Assembly: GCA_021731185.1 (NCBI GenBank)
Contig: JAKFXW010000018.1
Span: forward strand, 1 to 7,473
DNA length: 7,473 bases
Direction of reading: 5' to 3'
From: Gallionellaceae bacterium
GTDB taxonomy: Bacteria; Pseudomonadota; Gammaproteobacteria; Burkholderiales; Gallionellaceae
Shown here: in pieces, positions 5,763-7,473 of the stretch
Numbering within the stretch: the first letter of the stretch is position 1
How the letters are laid out: each line of letters starts with the position of its first letter
Translations under genes and position numbers: made by a program
Notes under the pieces: model-generated
Database searches by the model: none
Told to the model about the DNA's origin: nothing
Seen by the model: the letters and a program-made list of their open reading frames with translations, nothing else

Positions 5763-6041
5763 ATGACTCGTTCTGATCTTATCAGCAGGCTGGCGGAGCG
5801 TCATCCGCAGTTGTTGGCAAAGGATGCTGAGTTGGCCGTCAAGGTCATACTGGATGCGATGTCTTCAACACTGGCGCAGGGTAGTCGTATTGAAATTCGC
5901 GGCTTTGGTAGTTTCGCCCTGAATTATCGGCCAGCCCGCACTGGGCGCAATCCGAAGTCAGGAGAAAAAGTTCAGGTTCCAGCCAAGTATGTGCCGCACT
6001 TCAAGGCTGGCAAAGAACTGCGTGAACGGGTTGATTACTAA
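5763..6041 (+). CDS. ihfB: integration host factor, beta subunit
   Basis: IhfB pairs with IhfA to bind specific sites in the minor groove and bend DNA sharply, affecting transcription, replication and recombination. The 92-residue length matches the family (E. coli 94). Visible motifs are the N-terminal helices (SDLISRLAERHP, DAELAVKVILDAMSSTLAQG), the IEIRGFGSFALNYR strand and the DNA-contacting arm TGRNPKSGEKV, whose proline is the intercalating residue position. KYVPHFKAGKELRERV completes the body. The R-N-P-K-S-G arm and Y-R before it are typical of the beta subunit rather than alpha or HU. A strong AGGGGGA site overlaps the end of rpsA (5751-5757) and sits six bases before ATG 5763, so the two genes are very probably co-transcribed. 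The order rpsA-ihfB is widely conserved in proteobacteria. An intrinsic terminator follows 28 bases after the stop. Confidence 0.96.
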   Translation: MTRSDLISRLAERHPQLLAKDAELAVKVILDAMSSTLAQGSRIEIRGFGSFALNYRPARTGRNPKSGEKVQVPAKYVPHFKAGKELRERVDY

Positions 6042-6069
6042 CTGACTGGTTGAAAAAAGCGTAAAAAAC

Positions 6070-6104
6070 AGGCGGTCCTCGAAAGAGTGTACCGCCTTAT
6101 TTTT
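6070..6104 (+). terminator. intrinsic terminator after ihfB
   Basis: AGGCGGT (6070-6076) pairs with ACCGCCT (6091-6097). Inside it CTC (6078-6080) and GAG (6085-6087) close a GAAA tetraloop, so the hairpin is long with a small internal loop. TTATTTTT-like sequence follows (to 6104), and an A-rich run (6063-6068) precedes it, so it could also work on the minus strand. It separates lapB from rpsA-ihfB. Confidence 0.85.
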
Positions 6105-6152
6105 GGCGTTAACATTGTGACCAGCTTTATCGGAAAACGGAATTAAGAAAAA
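6105..6152 (+). promoter_or_regulatory. probable lapB promoter region
   Basis: Because a terminator ends upstream transcription at about 6104, lapB probably has its own promoter in these 48 bases. The best pair I see is TTGGCG (6103-6108) and TTTATC (6126-6131) with a 17-base spacer, but the -10 match is poor. AAGA at 6145-6148 is a weak ribosome binding site for ATG 6153. Confidence 0.25.
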
Positions 6153-7337
6153 ATGTTTGAATTTGAATTATGGATGTTGTTAGTCTTCCCTTTGTTTTTT
6201 GTGATGGGATGGTTGTCCGCACGCATCGATATTAAACAATTATTATCTGAGTCGAGCGCCTTGCCGCGCTCGTACTTTCAGGGGCTGAATTTTTTGCTCA
6301 ACGAGCAACAAGATAAAGCCATTGAAGCTTTCATTGAAGTTGTCAAAGTTGATCCGCAAACCATCGAGTTGCATTTCGCGCTGGGCAGTCTTTTCCGTCG
6401 CCGTGGCGAAGTGGATCGCGCTATTCGTATGCACTTGAATCTGGTTGAGCGCACCGATCTGGAGGAAGATAAAAGGCAGCAGGCGATATTTGAATTGGCG
6501 CAGGATTATCTCAAGGCGGGTATTCTGGATCGTGCGGAAGCGTTATTTATAAAATTACAAACAACCTCGTATGCTAAGACAGCACTCGACTTGCTACTTG
6601 AGTTGTATCAAAAGGAAAAGGATTGGCTCAAAGCAATTGATATTACGCATCGTCTTGCTGCAATAACCAATCAATCCTATAGCAAGCACACCGCAAATTT
6701 TTATTGCGAACTGGCAACCACTGAGATTGAAAAAAAGCAAATCGATATGGCACGAGTGTATTTGGAGCAAGCACTGGAAGCAAATCCCAATGCGGTGCGC
6801 GCTACCATCATGTCAGGCGATCTGGAAAATGCGGCGCAAGATTACGCTCAAGCCATTACCACCTGGCAGCGCGTCGAGCAACAAAACGCACAGTATTTAC
6901 CGATGGTGGCAGAGCGTTTGTTACAAGCCTATCGAAAATTAAATCATGCGGATGAGGGTATCGCCAAGTTGCAGGATTACCTGAAATTTCATTCATCGTT
7001 GGACTTAATGAATGTCTTGTTCGAAGCCATTTTGCAGCGCGATGGCGCGGAGGCAGCTTATAAATTGGTACGGGACGAATTGCAACGCAACCCGACCCTG
7101 CTCGGACTGGATAAATTGCTGGAAGCGCGTTTGCTTGAAGTATCGGTGGAACATCGTGCCGATGTTGAGATGGTCAAAAAATTAGTACACCAACGCACAC
7201 GTTCACTGGCCATGTATCGATGTGTTAATTGCGGTTTTAAGGCGCGCCATTTTTATTGGCATTGTCCGGCGTGTTACGGATGGGAGACCTATTCGCCACG
7301 GCGTAGTGAAGAGAACGGGTCGACAGCTCAGCATTAG
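6153..7337 (+). CDS. lapB: lipopolysaccharide assembly protein B (LapB/YciM)
   Basis: LapB is an inner-membrane TPR protein. In E. coli it promotes FtsH-dependent turnover of LpxC, balancing lipopolysaccharide against phospholipid synthesis. The 394 residues match the family (E. coli 389). One N-terminal membrane segment (about 6-24, LWMLLVFPLFFVMGWLSARI) is followed by DIKQLLSESSALPRSYFQGL, the family's conserved entry to the TPRs. TPR-like helices run from about 41 to 340, starting with LNFLLNEQQDKAIEAFIEVV. The C-terminus is a rubredoxin-type metal knuckle: C357-x2-C360 and C371-x2-C374 in YRCVNCGFKARHFYWHCPAC. All four cysteines are present, so it looks functional. The usual upstream partner lapA (DUF1049) is absent: only 111 bases separate it from ihfB and most of that is terminator. 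ATG 6153 is chosen because it begins the conserved membrane segment. Confidence 0.93.
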   Translation: MFEFELWMLLVFPLFFVMGWLSARIDIKQLLSESSALPRSYFQGLNFLLNEQQDKAIEAFIEVVKVDPQTIELHFALGSLFRRRGEVDRAIRMHLNLVERTDLEEDKRQQAIFELAQDYLKAGILDRAEALFIKLQTTSYAKTALDLLLELYQKEKDWLKAIDITHRLAAITNQSYSKHTANFYCELATTEIEKKQIDMARVYLEQALEANPNAVRATIMSGDLENAAQDYAQAITTWQRVEQQNAQYLPMVAERLLQAYRKLNHADEGIAKLQDYLKFHSSLDLMNVLFEAILQRDGAEAAYKLVRDELQRNPTLLGLDKLLEARLLEVSVEHRADVEMVKKLVHQRTRSLAMYRCVNCGFKARHFYWHCPACYGWETYSPRRSEENGSTAQH

Positions 7338-7370
7338 TCTTATCTATTTCTAATTTAATAATGCCAGATT

Positions 7371-7455
7371 GCTCCCTTATCCCAACCCTTCTCTCGGAGG
7401 GAGAAGGACTTTGTTTCCCTCTCCCTCCGGGAGAGGGAAAAAGGGTGAGGGAGCA
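7371..7455. repeat. palindromic repeat element, MITE-like, downstream of lapB
   Basis: The element has inverted ends (GCTCCCT at 7371-7377 against AGGGAGC at 7448-7454, extending inward with one bulge to CCC/GGG). Inside are two hairpins: CCTTCTC (7387-7393) with GAGAAGG (7401-7407), and a perfect 12-bp stem TTTCCCTCTCCC (7414-7425) with GGGAGAGGGAAA (7429-7440) around a three-base loop. The whole could fold as a cloverleaf. AGATT lies at both edges (7366-7370 and 7456-7460), like a 5-bp target duplication. Similar CCCTCTCCC-rich palindromes are dispersed in many proteobacterial genomes. It contains no gene and has no T-run typical of a terminator. Confidence 0.75.
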
Positions 7456-7473
7456 AGATTGAAGGCTTGGTAA

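Noticed and set aside
7371..7455. CRISPR repeat or factor-independent terminator for lapB
   Set aside because: There is a single unit with no spacers, and no T-run follows the strong stem on either strand.

Overview
The window looks like a chromosomal segment of a betaproteobacterium. My best guess is the Nitrosomonadales/Gallionellaceae side, but that is an inference from protein style and gene order, not a search. The main evidence is the order tyrA - aroA/cmk - rpsA - ihfB - lapB, all on the + strand, and the in-frame fusion of aroA to cmk, which is a known betaproteobacterial arrangement. The class I EPSP synthase, six-domain S1 protein and IHF beta subunit closely match proteobacterial versions. 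Base composition is mid-range.

Layout. Positions 1-154 are non-coding and hold the first copy of an 18-bp direct repeat (54-71) and the leader of a toxin-antitoxin module. Positions 155-685 hold that module: an intact ribbon-helix-helix antitoxin and a ParE/RelE-type toxin that is frameshifted near 600. Positions 686-961 are non-coding and hold the second copy of the 18-bp repeat (846-863). Then come tyrA (962-1837), the bifunctional aroA-cmk gene (1881-3908), an intrinsic terminator (3933-3962), rpsA (4024-5751), ihfB (5763-6041), a second terminator (6070-6104) and lapB (6153-7337). The window ends in a compact palindromic element (about 7371-7455) with hairpins, inverted ends and a 5-bp flanking direct repeat.

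How the genes work together. TyrA and the AroA domain act in aromatic amino acid synthesis: AroA makes EPSP, the precursor of chorismate, and TyrA commits prephenate to tyrosine. The Cmk domain recycles CMP/dCMP. RpsA and IhfB serve translation and nucleoid architecture, and LapB controls lipopolysaccharide synthesis at the inner membrane. Two intrinsic terminators split the cluster into probable units: tyrA/aroA-cmk, rpsA/ihfB and lapB, though read-through is possible.

The core genes are ordinary housekeeping genes, and I see no clear new multi-gene system. The most interesting signals are small-scale. They are several short in-frame insertions that look like local duplications (one in AroA, two in Cmk, one in the toxin), a possible internal start that could make free Cmk, exact repeats bracketing the decayed toxin-antitoxin island, a MITE-like element with a possible target duplication, and the absence of lapA from its usual place before lapB.
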